From Rhypophila decipiens (Eukaryota > Ascomycota > Sordariomycetes > Sordariales > Naviculisporaceae), in the NCBI GenBank assembly GCA_033297075.1, contig MU858179.1, positions 1 to 64,000 on the forward strand: DNA of 64,000 bases, read 5' to 3'. Numbering within the stretch: position 1 is the stretch's first letter; each line of letters begins with the position of its first letter. Below are positions 11,635-23,656 of this stretch, piece after piece. The notes beneath the pieces were generated by a model. It ran no database searches, was not told the origin of the DNA, and was given only the letters and a program-made list of their open reading frames with translations. The position numbers and the translations under genes were made by a program.

Positions 11635-13223
11635 GGCCTTGTTTTATTCCGAGGGAAGCTTGTTTGGTGTTTTGGCATGTTTGTATCTTTATTGCATGGG
11701 ATTGTGTTTCTTGGATTGGCTGTTATTATTATTGTCGGGCAGGTATGGCATATGATGGGTGGCATGGGTTTATATGATACGGAGTATACATGATGGATTA
11801 TCACCAGATGTAAATACGAGACTGGTGTCCGGGTAACAAGAGTTGGTGTGTCGTTCCGCGGGCAAATAAGACCTTTCTTGATTTGCGGTTGTTCAGATAT
11901 AGGCAGGTGTTTACTCACCGAATCTGATCACAAATCTCAGACCCAAACGAGTCTACCCACGGCTGTTATTTGGAGTTTTTTTTAGCTTCTGGTACGTGTA
12001 CGGAAGTTGGCAAGCCCCTGCTGGACCGTGATGCCAGATTATTGATCTGTTTCCGCTAGCAACGGCAACTAGCCATGTTTCTACCACGTTGTCTTGTTTG
12101 ACATCGTCAAGCCATGAAACAAGCTCCAGACCAAAAACTCAATAACGTTATAACATAGAACTGTGGGTGTGGCGCCGGAGAGTCCACCTAGGTGTCCCAG
12201 GTGAGGTCAACGTCACCTTTAAGAGACGATGTTTAATTACGTAGGCCGGAAAGTCCATGTGCTCGTGATGTCTGTGCTTAGGGTTGGTGTGATGTCAAGG
12301 TCGCCTCATATCGACCAAGATTCGCAGAGTAACCCGGAAGGCTTCTTTGTCCCTCGGATCATGAGACGAAATCCTGGCAGAAGACATGGTCATGAACTTG
12401 TATACCAGACGCTCATGCGAGGACCGACCATCCCGAATACCCAACACAACACACCATCAAAAGATCTCCGAGGTTGTGATTCTGGAGGCACATCAGTTGC
12501 AGGCTTTATAACGAGAAGAATTAAAGATTTGGCCCCGTTCCATGTTGCCATCTGCCGCTTGTTTCTGGATGGATCCGGAGCGGCAAGCCACCAAAGACAA
12601 AAACATGGGATTGGGCGGGCTCACAGTGTCGACAGCATCCTGATACACGATCCGCATTAAAGCAAATGCTGCCGTCTGAAAAACCCTTGAATTTTTGCCC
12701 CTCAATCAACCAGTCGTGATGCCCCGTTTCGGCCTTTGTTCTGTTTGCACACAAACGTTGAGATTGACGTTGACGCTGCAACCGTAAAAAAGCAGAAGCG
12801 AATCCATTTTTCTGTCGACCGACCGACGAACGGAACAACAGCTTTTTTGGAGTGACAAGCCCTAAGCAATAACACGCAACGCACCTAATTTTTCCAAAAA
12901 GGTAAAACGTTGGCCAGCCCACCAGCCCCCGCCAGCTGGTAAAGTGGAGCTTTTCCCACTTGTTTAAGTTGTGTCAGCTCTTTGCAGCCGGATCAAGCAG
13001 AGCCAAGACCTTTCGGGAAGTGGGCCCAAGTCCTAAATCTCCAAAATCTTTCCATTCGCCGTCGTCACTTGGAAAAGGAAGAGCGACTCCCACGAACTAC
13101 GTCCAGTCGATCGAGTAAAGCGTTTTTGCTTTGCAACCCAGCCAATTCGTCCACCGTCCTCTCCGGAGCTTTTGGTCGCGCCGAGCTTATACGCCTTGAA
13201 GGGCGATAAAACACGGCGGCAAG
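11635..13223. other. Intergenic, no gene recognised
   Basis: This lies between two plus-strand genes. It holds the 3' untranslated region of the MFS gene and the promoter of the STM1-like gene. A 143-codon open frame at 12229-12660 has no recognisable motif. A TACGGAGTA motif lies at about 11778-11786. No RNA gene was recognised. Confidence 0.5.
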
Positions 13224-14656
13224 ATGTCGGTCGCCTCAAAGGTTAGTTTTGCTATTCTAGCTGGGAAAACTGGTCCCCGCCTCCTGCCGGACTCCTGTCG
13301 TCCAGTTCGACAATGCACGAAGAGACAAGAAAATCCAAGATGACTAACTCGCCAATCTTTTACAATCTTACAGAACCTTTTCGCACTCCTCGGTTAGTCT
13401 ACAATGAATATTCCCGCCTACGATCTCACCGCTCGCCCGACCGACTCTCCAGAAATCCCAGAACTTCACCACCAGAGATTACGAACTTGGCAAGACTAAC
13501 ACCGCAACTCTAGGTAACGACGCGGATGGCGATTCCGAGCCACCTGCACCAGTCAAGACCGTTGAGAAGACATCTACTCACACCGCTAAGCGCAACACCG
13601 ATGGCGCAGCTCCGTCTAAGGCACCGGTTGCTGGCAGCCGTCGTGGTGGTGGCCTGAGCGGAAACGAGGCTGGTATGTAGCTAGATTACTCATTGGCATG
13701 ATCTTCCTCGCCAAATTTAAACAGCAGCTGACCTGGATGCCCCTGCAGCTTTCCGCGACCGCAACGCTGGCAGCGACCGCAACCGTGGCAAGCCCTCTGA
13801 TGAGGCTCCCCGTGGCGGCCCTCGTGGCGGCTCCGGTGCCCGTGGCCGTGGAGGTGAGTGCTTTCTCACTCACAGTGACCAGAGAGGAAGCAGTAGATGC
13901 TAACATGAATCACACAGGTCGCGGAGCTAGACACTCTCGTCCTGCCGACGAGCGCCACAGCAAGTCCGCTCCCTCGTAAGCTGCCCCCAATTCTGATTCT
14001 CAATACCACCTTGTGCTAACGTGATATCCAGGGGTGGCTCTGATAAGACCGCCGCTCAGGCTTGGGGTGCCACCGAAGGCACTGCTGAACTGAAGGACGA
14101 GCAGGCCGGCGAGGAGCAGGCCCAGGCAGAGCAGAAGGAGGCTGCCGAGGAGACCATGGAGGAGAAGGAGGAGGAGCCTGAGGACAAGAGCATCTCCTAC
14201 GCCGACTATCTCGCCCAGCAAGCCGAGAAGAAGGCCGCTCTTGAGGCTGAGGCCGCTCTCCGCCTGCGCAAGGCCAACGAGGGCATCAAGGATAACAAGA
14301 AGTGGGCCAACGCCAAGCCTCTCACCAAGGACGAGGATGAGGACTACTTCGCCGGCACTGGCGGCAAGGCCAAGCGCGAGCGTGAGCGCAAGGTCAAGCA
14401 GGTCGTCGAGATCGACCAGCGTTATGTCGAGCCCGAGCGCACTGGTGGTAGCCGTGGAGGCCGCGGCGGTCCCCGTGGTGGTGCCCGTGGTGGTGATCGT
14501 GGTGGTGATCGTGGTGGCCGTGGCCGTGGAGCTCCCCGCGGCGAGTTCCGTGGCGGCCGCGGCGGTGATCGTGGCGGTCGTAGCGATGCTCCTCGCGCTG
14601 CCAACCTTAACCCCACCGACGAGCGCGCCTTCCCCAGCCTTGGCAGCAAGCAGTAG
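13224..14656 (+). CDS. STM1: STM1-like / SERBP1-type RGG RNA-binding protein
   Basis: Six exons (13224-13241, 13374-13392, 13514-13672, 13749-13853, 13918-13975, 14032-14656) join in frame to 327 residues. The first two exons are only 18 and 19 nt, and together with the start of exon 3 they encode MSVASKNLFALLGNDADGD, the N-terminal signature of Stm1 and HABP4/PAI-RBP1 proteins. The middle has short basic RG-rich stretches and an acidic helical segment with YADYLAQQAEKK (about residues 180-190). The C-terminal third is a dense RGG/GGR array (about residues 265-310) ending in an FPSLGSKQ tail. Family members bind ribosomes and RNA, including preservation of idle 80S ribosomes. Intron 3 has three possible in-frame 3' splice sites (see findings), so isoforms of 327, 334 or 335 residues are possible. 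Confidence 0.9.
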
Positions 14657-15626
14657 ATCCAGCTGCTACGCTTCATCAAACAATTGGAAGCGACTCACCA
14701 ATCTCCTCTTAGGTTTGGAGATTACCTCTCGGCATCTAACTGGTCTTTTCCTACACACCCATTATCCACATCGGACCATCTTTCCCTGGGATCTCGTTGT
14801 CTATGTCTCGGTTGTCGGTTTATGATCTTTTACGGGCGGCGGCAGGTGACAAAAATGGGAAGCCGGTAAGGAGGCAATCTGTCTCGTTGAAGGGAAAACA
14901 AATTCACGCAAAAACAGTTAGCCAGCATTTTTGTGCGCGGTACTGGTGTTCTTTCTGGTTAAACAAAACAACCATGGGGGACACATTTTAAATCTTATGC
15001 TCTCTTTTTTCACATGCTTGTCTCCGTTTGCCTTTTGAGTAATTGAGTTGAAAGTGTAATGGTTCTGGTGAACAAAAGTGAAGTTGCGTTTTGTGTGTAT
15101 GTCTGCATACGGTGTTTAGTGTCTGGTAGGGTAGTGTCCGGGGAGGGATGTCTTATCCCATGGGAGCCGTATTCTTCTATTTGCATACCACTACCTATCA
15201 TACGTTATCTGTTTCAACAGCAAGTCTCCATTCATGGGCAGTTCGTGGAGTCATCACGTGCTTCTGGATGGTGGTTCTCTTGACTCGTCGCGACTGCGGG
15301 TATTGCATGGGGGAAATAAACATGATCATGATAACGTTGGAAGATGAGGGCATATCCGTTCATCGACAGTGTAGTTAGTCTTGTAAGCACACAACCTCTA
15401 GAGAAGTCTCGCTTAACATGTTCCCAATAGTCAAATTAAGCGTGGTGGCGATACACACCGTCCCTTGCCGCCTTTGCATGCATAAGTATGACTGCTGGAG
15501 ATGGATAGGCAGATAGATACCAGTTGTACTCGTACGTGTCGAAGAAAGATTTGAACTCGACATCCCAAACAAAACCCTTCTGTAGTTTGGTTTAGTTTTG
15601 ATTCAGGGGGTTCGAGCAATGAGGCT

Positions 15627-15642
15627 GGTTGGTTGGTTGGTT
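15627..15642 (+). repeat. (GGTT)4 tract
   Basis: Four exact GGTT units are followed by GCTGGGG. The tract could form a two-layer G-quadruplex, which is weaker than the (GGGT)4 motif 3.3 kb downstream. It may equally be an ordinary microsatellite. Confidence 0.6.
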
Positions 15643-18600
15643 GCTGGGGTGACAAGGCCAGTCAGTTAAAGTCAAGATAGGCTTATTAGCACCCGCCTAC
15701 TACCGTACCAGTGACGTCCGTATAAGCGGCGCCTCCTGATGGTGTTTATATAGACTACTACTAGAAGAGAAATCTCCAGAGGGGAAATCTATCTGTATGG
15801 GACTTGGAATTACTGTGCTGACTCTCATGAGCCTTTTCTACTCTGCCTGGACATATTCCCCTTATATAGTGGTACGTAGTATATTGGACGGCACGACATG
15901 ATATAATCTGAGGTTTTGTGAGACACCTGCAGGGCACCTATTAGGAATATGGGAATACGAGCCTAGGATTTTTACCATCATGTATGGATGTGCTCTAGTA
16001 TTTGTTCTGTGAATAGATGTTCCGCTTTCTTGCCAGTTCTAATCAGTACCTACCTAGGTACCTAGCTACTGGCGTAAAACGAGGAAGCTCCTTGACATTT
16101 TTCCAGTGACATGGATAATCTGGACCTTTGCAAATCGTCAGTATTAGAGGCTAGCTTTCAAGCTGTGTTGTTTGGCTTCCGCATTTCCTGCCTACGTATT
16201 TCCCTGCGATTTATAAGCTCCCGCCAAAGTCTCTGAGGAGATGAGGAGGTCCTCATGGACTTCGGCAGCCTGCGTGAGGTGGGTAGAGCCATGAAGCATA
16301 CTTCTTGGTACAGTCCGTCAATATGAAGCAGTCTTTTCTGAAACGGGATCGTGTGTCTCAGCCCAGAAGGTTACTTTATGCTCAGTAGGGTAAGCTACGT
16401 TCCATGTGCTTTAGACTTCTTGATTACCCCTATTGTTTGTTTACCACGCCACACCTCGGGCTGACCCCCATCCACAGCAACAGCATCCTGCGCAAGTGAA
16501 TCAACTTTCAACAACCAGCAGCTATCTAGTTGAACCTCCGGAAAGGGCTGAGCATTTCTTTTCCTGCCCTTAATTCCGAGGCGCAGAGTCCAGACTCAAG
16601 GGGCACTCGAGCGTAAAAACTTTCCGGTTCAACCGTCTTATTTCCCTTCCCGCCTCACGCGCAATAGATACTACTACAGCATGACCCTCAAGATCATGGA
16701 CGCCCAATCATACCCAGTCACAAGTAATATATATAGACCATATGCACCCCAGGTTTTCTGTCCTCATGACACGGGAAGCACCAAAAGTTGCCCAGACTCC
16801 GGCGGGGACAAGCCACCTTGGGCAAAGTGGTGTAACCACCTAGCATGCTGCAGTGATCTCAGAGTTCAGGACCTCCTTGTCCAGAACCAGACCAATTACA
16901 TAGAGCTCGGCTGACCTCTTCCCCTTTCAGGAGAAAACTTGAGCGGTCATGCATATATGGATATTCGCTACAGTCTGTACATACATGTATGGCACCTAAA
17001 GATAAATAAGTCTGGCTCGAGTCTCTAAGCCCCATGTATCTCCCAGTGGGTACTTGCCGGTATGTTGTCAGGTTGAAGGAACGGCTGGCCATCTTCAATC
17101 AAGGTAGTAGCTCTCCGGTATCAGATGGCAGCTCAAGTTAGCAGCAAGTCTCACATGGACGAGGTTACCATGCTTATCTCATACTAAAAACCGCAGTGTG
17201 ACGGACCGCAAAAGACAGACAAAGGACCACAGACCATATATATATCCCGGTAACTTCTGTCTCTATAATCCTAGAAAGGCTGGAGCAGAGACAGCCAGGC
17301 AGTGACGTACGGTTCTTTTTTTCGCAGATCTCCAGAAAATATGAAAACCCATTACTGCCACATTGACAAGACATGACAGGCTGAGTGCCATGTCGTGGAA
17401 CGTGATACCGGCATGTAAGGAAGTACAAAGAAAGACACTGAGAGACCAGACACTTTGGACCAGAATACTCTTGATTGTAAACCTACCTATACACCTACAC
17501 CAAGTCTGCATGTATGTAGGTGTCTGGTGTATCTTGCGAATTATCTAGAGAGACGTGAAAACCCAATGACTCAGAATCAGAAGAGTACGTACGTATCCCG
17601 TCGGTAAGGCTTGAGCCTTGATTAGCAGGCAAAGAAAAGAAGCAGTAACACAGGTAATAAAGAGACAGATAAAGAAAAGAAATGGAATCCTCTAGAGCCC
17701 CAAGAATCCGGACTGTTCTATAGTCCTCCGATACGTGAGGCGAACGAACCTCTGTGACACCCATCCGACGAGCCACGTGGTGATAACACTCAGCTCAGCA
17801 ACCTGTACAAGAGTAAATCGTAAAAGTGAGGTGCAGACCATCAGCGAATGAAGAAGCCACATTATGTAAAAAAGGGGTAATACTGTTAGACAACATAAAT
17901 ACCCCTTGGTAGAAACTAGCAAGCAAGATGACTGCATAGGTAACCAAGGACTTACCTTGCGACGGGACGAGGGCCACGGCCCACGGGATCATCTTGATTG
18001 TCTTTTCTAGAAGGGAGACACGTCGACATCAATGGTAAAGCAGCTACATGTACCTACAGCCTTGCATAGCGAGACGAACAGAACCGATACCCTGAAGTGA
18101 GCACGAGTACCGACCGGACAGATTTCTTCCGACCCCAATATGAATACATACCCGATAAAGAAAGAAAGATACCTGGTATGTATGTATCGAGCGCATCAGC
18201 TATTCAGGATCTAACCTGGAAGGTCTCGGGATGTCGGATGGGTACATGTATGAAAACGGAGCTAATTAGCGGTGGTATCTATCAGCTACATGTATCTGCT
18301 TGCTACAAGGACGAAGTGCACTTGTGAAGGGATGTAGTGTATCTCCTTGATCATCTGCTCAGCTCGTTTGGTCATCGTCCATCAGTCCAGTCCAGACCAG
18401 ACATACCAGTCAGTCAAGTTTAGTATGGAATCAGGGCCATGAAACAAGCCCTGGTGGGAGGTAGCTACCTAACATGATCTCATTAAAAGACCATTTTTGT
18501 TGGCTCTGCAGATGTTAAGCTAGCTAGCTACATATTGAATCCATACATACATATCAAGCAACAGATTTTCAAGTAGGAAAGAAAAAAAAGGACAAGATCC

Positions 18601-18750
18601 AAAAGAAATACAAGCAAACAAGGTTATGAAAGAGAGAAAGAAAACTTGAAAATGTTGTGAATTCTGCAAGATACACCTGCCGGGCAGTTATATATATAAA
18701 TAGAGAGTGGAGAAAAGTAGAGAGTCAAGAGAGAGAACGTAAGAAAAGAG

Positions 18751-18855
18751 AAAAAAAGGAAAGAGAAAAAAAGGAAAGAGAAAAAAAGGAAAGAGAAAAA
18801 AAGGAAAGAGAAAAAAAGGAAAGAGAAGAAAAGGAAAGAGAAGAAAAGGAAAGAG
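18751..18855 (+). repeat. 15-nt purine minisatellite, seven copies
   Basis: Seven head-to-tail 15-nt units: the first five are identical (seven A, GG, AAA, GAG) and the last two share one A-to-G change at the third base. The flanks from about 18710 to 18870 are also nearly all purine on the plus strand. A polypurine-polypyrimidine tract of about 150 bp can form triplex structures and is prone to copy-number change. No function can be read from it. Confidence 0.9.
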
Positions 18856-18957
18856 AAAATTAAAAGAAATCCAGCGCTATTACGAAAGACAAGAAGAATA
18901 CGAAAACAAGGAGGAGTTACGAAATCCCGAGACACCACACAAGAAGTAGGTAAAATC

Positions 18958-18972
18958 GGGTGGGTGGGTGGG
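18958..18972 (+). other. (GGGT)4 G-quadruplex motif
   Basis: Four GGG runs are each separated by a single T. This is the tightest three-layer G-quadruplex pattern known and one of the most stable parallel folds in vitro. It lies 100 bp from the purine minisatellite and 220 bp from an 11-base G run. Confidence 0.8.
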
Positions 18973-19188
18973 TAGTCGGAAAGGAAAGGCAAAGGATGGA
19001 AAAAGGTTAGGGGCCGGCACACAAAACACATAGATGAGCACACAAGACATGATTTAGTCACCGCACAGAAGAATAAAGAGGGGGAAAAAGGGACGAGTGG
19101 AAGGTAAGATAAGAGAAGGGATAGATTTTTGCATCTCTGTTGGTGTTTGTACCCACATCAATACTCAACTCAACTATCTGCTCGTCCT

Positions 19189-19199
19189 GGGGGGGGGGG
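19189..19199 (+). repeat. Run of 11 G
   Basis: An uninterrupted run of eleven G lies downstream of the bZIP gene. Such runs are unstable in replication and sequencing, so the exact length should be treated with care. Confidence 0.7.
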
Positions 19200-20262
19200 A
19201 CCATGTCTGTGTTGTCGTATGGATGCTGGAGGTGTCGTTGTCGGTCTGTCTCTGCCATGTCGGTGTTCAAGGCGAACGAGTCAGAAGTCCACTCCATGCG
19301 TGTCTTGTCGTGTGATGTTGAGTTTGATATTGTTGTTGTTGTTGAGTGTTGCCATTAAATTATTACCCGTGTCCTCCCTCTCTCCCTTACTGAAAGCCAA
19401 AAAATCTTTGCAATGCTGGCTAGTAGATAGGTAGCGTTCGGTGTCGTGTGTCGTCCTGTCTGTCGTGATACATGCGTGACTTGTGTGTGTTTTGTTTGTT
19501 CTTGGGTTTGTTTGGTTTCCTTGCTGTGCCCTCCTTTTTCCTTGGCCAAAAAGATAAATAATGATATAGTAATATGTGTCAAACGGGCAGAAAAACAACT
19601 GATTAGAAAAGAGCAAAACTTTTGTTCGAGCCTATCCGCCATCATTACGCCCTTGCCAACAGCCCCCCGAGAGAAAAAAAAAGTCAAGATCGGAATGGAC
19701 CCATACGAGCGCGATGTCGGTAAAAGTCCATCCGCTGGGGGTAGAAATATACAAAGATTATCCGCCAATCCCCATTTTGAAGCTTAGAAAAAAAAGCAAA
19801 AGACCTTCCCATCGCGTTGGGGTATATCGCGTAAAAAACCAATTTTTTTGTGTCGTCAGAAACCGAAAAGCTGAAATCAGGAAACGTCGTGAGGTTCATG
19901 GCGCATTAGGTCGGGAAAGGGATATAAAAGAGACGAGACGGCGTTGTTGCGTGTGTAAAGATGAATCCCGACCTAAGCGCCAAGGATAAGGAGAAAACAT
20001 GATTTGATGTTGTTGAAAAATTTCCTCCATATGCTGTTGTCGCCGTCCAATGCAAATGCTTCCGGGGTATCTTGGAACTTTTTTTTTTTGCTCCCCCATA
20101 CCGTAAATGTTTTGCGAAAAAAAAAAAAAAAAACCATTACTCCTAAACGAATCCAGGAAAAAGCAAATAATTAGAATTAAAGAAATTGTTCATGCCTCCT
20201 GTTGAGAAGTGCATGTGGTCAAACTGAGGTTCGAATGTCGGTAGTAGTTGTGGTCCATGCGG

Positions 20263-21782
20263 TCATCGCATGTTGCTGGTGTCGAACGAGAACTGAGTAG
20301 GGAAAGCCATGCTGGCGCTCAGTCCAAAGGGATCAAAGTCGTAGCCGGGGTCGAGCAGCTGGGTCATGGACGGATAAGCCGGGTGCTGGGTGCTTGCAAT
20401 GCTGTCGGGAGACTGGCCAGCCATCTGCTGGCTTCCCGCAGGTCCGTTCGTGACAGGCGAGGGAAGCGACATGGAGGTCGGTTCGCCGCTGTACGGTGCT
20501 CCGGGATAGGGGCCGGGTCCGCTCGGAGTGTCTGGCGGGTCGCTGGGATCTTCCATCATGTCGGCTGCGGCATCGTATTCCTGTTCTGTATTGAGGAGTG
20601 AATACTAGGACGGGCAAAGTTCCACGATATGGGGGAGGGAGGGGGAAAGAAAACGGGTCAACTTGCCGAGCTGCTCAATATGGTTTTGGAAAGAGGGCGT
20701 GGGATAATACGCCGCTCCGTTGCCGCTGACGCCTCTCATATGATTGCTTTGCTGCTGCTGTAGGTTGTGCATGTGCATCTGTCGCTGAGCTGCGAGATTG
20801 GCCATTGCGCCTACGTGAGGCAGTGCCGGGGCTTTCATGGACGACGCGGGAGGGAGGGTCGGCCGCATCGAGCCAGCCATCTGATCCGAGCTGGCCGGTG
20901 AAGCGCCATGTTGAGAGCCGAACGACGTCGTGCTCGGGGAATTCGAGTGCGACGAAGGTGTTGGTCGGCTCTTTGGCGAGACAGCTGACGGGTGGGTTAA
21001 TATCGGGGGAGGCAGCGGGGAGACACCGGGCTCAAGCTTGGGGGCAATGCTCGAGTTGGATCTGCGAGAGTGATGCCGGTTCAGGAGAGCGCGATGAATC
21101 GGAGGCGGCTGCACCAGGTTTTGGGGCATGTGAGTTGGACCAAGATTGGGACTGTTGGTCTTGGCTCGAAGCTCAGCTTGCACATCGATGCCTATCGTCA
21201 AACATGTTCAGTCAGCATATGGCCACTCAGGGGTGTGAGAGGCAGGCTTACCTTTCTCGAGTAATATGCGTTCCAAAAGGGAGTTCTTGTAGCGGAGCAT
21301 CAAGCACTCGTCGGCTGCATGCCGATGAGCAGCCTGGAGGTTGGCAAGATTTTGCTCGTGGGTCCGGATGGCCTCCTCGAGCTGCTTGATGTACTCGGTC
21401 CGGCGTTCTCGAAAGGCAGCCTGGGCCTGGCGGTTTCTTTGCTTCCGCTCTTCAGAGGTCGCGTATATCTGGATATCAACGTTAGCGATGCCCAGAGCAC
21501 CGGCCGGAATAGTAAAGATAGCAAGATCGGAAACCTTGACCAAAACAGAGATAGGCAGGTAGGATGGCGGGACTGCCCAAGTGGAGAACGAATGTGCTTG
21601 ATGCTTGTTTGGCATATACATACCGGCTTGCGACCTCCTTTTCGTTTAGGCTGTTGATTCTCCTGAGCCGTGGTGCCAGTAGCGGCCGGAGCCTCTGCCT
21701 CGGGGCTGGAATCCATCGACTCTTCACTTTCCCTCTCCTCCTTGGTTGGATCTAGCTTATCTATCGACATCTTGTCTGTCAT
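20263..21782 (-). CDS. bZIP transcription factor
   Basis: Four exons (21782-21624, 21468-21252, 21191-20667, 20585-20263) give 407 residues. The start MTDKMSIDKLD is the first ATG in frame. The basic region follows KRKGGRKP directly across the first junction, with IYATSEERKQRNRQAQAAFR (about residues 54-73) carrying the bZIP signature N-x7-R. The leucine zipper with EYIKQLE and LMLRYKNSLLERILLEKG follows to about residue 126. The rest is disordered, rich in Pro, Ser and Gln. This basic-region type belongs to a fungal-specific bZIP group that I associate tentatively with MeaB-like nitrogen regulators, so no symbol is given. The third intron uses a GC donor (GCAAGT, from 20666) and AG at 20586; no GT donor keeps the frame. 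The gene stands alone between two long gene-free stretches, as is common for fungal regulators with long leaders. Confidence 0.9.
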
Positions 21783-23656
21783 GTTCTCGCCGGTGGAACT
21801 AAGGCAAGGTTGGTGCAGGGGTGGCAAAAACGTCTTTTGTGTTTTGCCTTTGACCGTGGGATGACAGGCGTCGCTAAGGTTTCAAGCTTTCACTTAGACT
21901 TTGTGACAGCCAGGCCGAGGCGACGGTAGCGCAGAAGCTACACTGCAAGTCGTTGTACGCCAAAAAAAGACAAGAACTGTCTTATGTGTATGCGGGGCGC
22001 CGATGACTTGGACCGTTGTGCAGTGCCAAAGGCGTGATAGGTATTGTGCAGTACCGAGGTCTGCGGCAGGACAAATATAAAAAAGAGTATGTTTTTTGGA
22101 GAATAACGTTTTTGCCTGGTGGTTCGTCCGCTGCTGACAAGATAGACAAGCCCAGCAAAGATGTGTTGATGTGTGTAATAGCCATCAAAATTCCCCGAAA
22201 GAGGGACCTGTTCGGGGGTGGCAGTCTCGTTTCGGAACCAGGATGGCGCCAATCAGTGCGTCATCTGGGGAAGGGTTTGGGGGAACCTGGGGGATCCGAC
22301 AGTCTGGAACCGGGCGATGGTCGATACCCGGCGATAAGGTCGTGGGTTGGGGAGGATCAAAGCGGTTTCCCCGGATTTTTTTGGTGTGTCAAGAGATAGC
22401 AAATTCTCGATGTTGTTCTGGGAAGGCCAGAGATAAGCAGAAGGTCGATGACAGGTTGGCTATGTGTAAAGAAAAAGGAAGACTGGAAGGGTTTTATGTA
22501 ATGTTAATGCCAGTCTGGGTGGGAGGGTCCGCATGCCTCTGCCAGGGAGTAGCAGGGAGGGGGGGAAAAGGCGACCTTAAAGGGGGCCGGATGTGGATTG
22601 GCAGGCACTGGCACCACTCAATGCTCAGCTACTTGTACCCAGTCAATACCCAGCTTTTGCATCCAAGTCCCCGCCAACCTTTCAGGACCTTGACCGGGTC
22701 AACCTGTCCTTCTTTTTCCTCCTCGATCCGGGATCGTCTGTGTGTGGCCCACCGCGGGAAGGTGAGAGCAAAAAATAAAAAGAGACAGCAAGCAACCGGC
22801 CCTTGATCGAGCAACTATCTTGTGTATTTCGCCAAAGCCCAGACAGCCCGAAACTCGAAGCAAAGTCTTGTGACTGACGTTCGTTGATGTTTTCTTCAAA
22901 ACTTCTAGGATGACCCAATGGTTCTGGTTCGCCACTCTCCGCCAAAATCGAGATATAATCCCTTTGGTTCGTCACAAAAAACAAGTCTCCACTCCCGGTT
23001 GGTCAAAGAGGACTCTATGGCAACCTCGGGCCAGCAGAACCGACTAAGGGCACCCGAGCACCCACAAAGAAGTGGCCAGACAGGCGGGGAATCCGATGTT
23101 TCGGGGGTCTTGCCGTGAGGAGGTCAAACAAGAAACAAAACAGTAAATGCCAGCAATATGTTTCTCTAATTGCTCTTCTCAGTCGGTGTGAAAGAGACTT
23201 TGCGAGAGGCGAGTTGCTGCTGCGGGTTGATGGTTGGATGGGTGTGTACTGGTATGCGCTTTTGGCGGTACTAAACAGATGCAGCTCCTACAGAACCATA
23301 TAGAAGACTTGTCGGGTTGCTTGTCTTGAGGAACATCGAATCCCTCTTGGCAGAAACATAAAACAAAGGCATCGGATCATCTAGACTCGCCTTAAAGACG
23401 AGAACGAGGGCTTCTTCATGACTGGGCGGGGCCTGGTTATAAGCGACTAATCGCGACCAGGTACTTTGCTTGGAAGTCACCCAAACCCTCCCATTGTTAA
23501 CGCACCAGGGCTCAGATGGTCGCCTTCATTTCATTTTCAGGAACCCTACAGGGGCGCATTGACCACGCATCAGAGGGCCACAGCGCCCTGTCGTCCTTGC
23601 CAGGCTGGGTAATAACTCAACAGTCGACAGACACAGCTGTCACTGCGAAAAGCGGC

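Larger units (their letters stand above)
14657..20262. other. 5.6-kb gene-free stretch with unusual repeats
   Basis: No conserved reading frame is seen between the STM1-like gene and the end of the bZIP gene. The left part should hold the STM1-like 3' untranslated region and the right part that of the bZIP gene. In between lie a (GGTT)4 tract, the palindromic TACCTAGGTACC-like cluster near 16050-16065, a purine minisatellite, a (GGGT)4 motif, an 11-base G run at 19189-19199 and a 17-base A run at 20117-20133. A long minus-strand open frame at 18624-19061 exists only because the minisatellite reads as Phe/Ser/Leu repeats. Confidence 0.55.

Noticed and set aside
12229..12660. 143-codon plus-strand frame between the MFS and STM1-like genes
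   Set aside because: Arbitrary composition, no motif and no splice partners; consistent with chance in 1.6 kb of intergenic DNA.
16045..16070. TACCTAGGTACC-type repeats as a telomere-like or mobile-element end
   Set aside because: Only a short palindromic cluster with no telomere repeat, no matching inverted copy nearby and no target duplication.
18624..19061. 145-codon minus-strand open frame rich in Phe, Ser and Leu
   Set aside because: It exists only because the 15-nt minisatellite has a length divisible by three and reads as a five-residue repeat; the flanks show no protein-like sequence.
20655..20664. GTTGAC as a conventional GT donor for bZIP intron 3
   Set aside because: No available acceptor restores the reading frame from this donor; the GC donor four bases upstream does.
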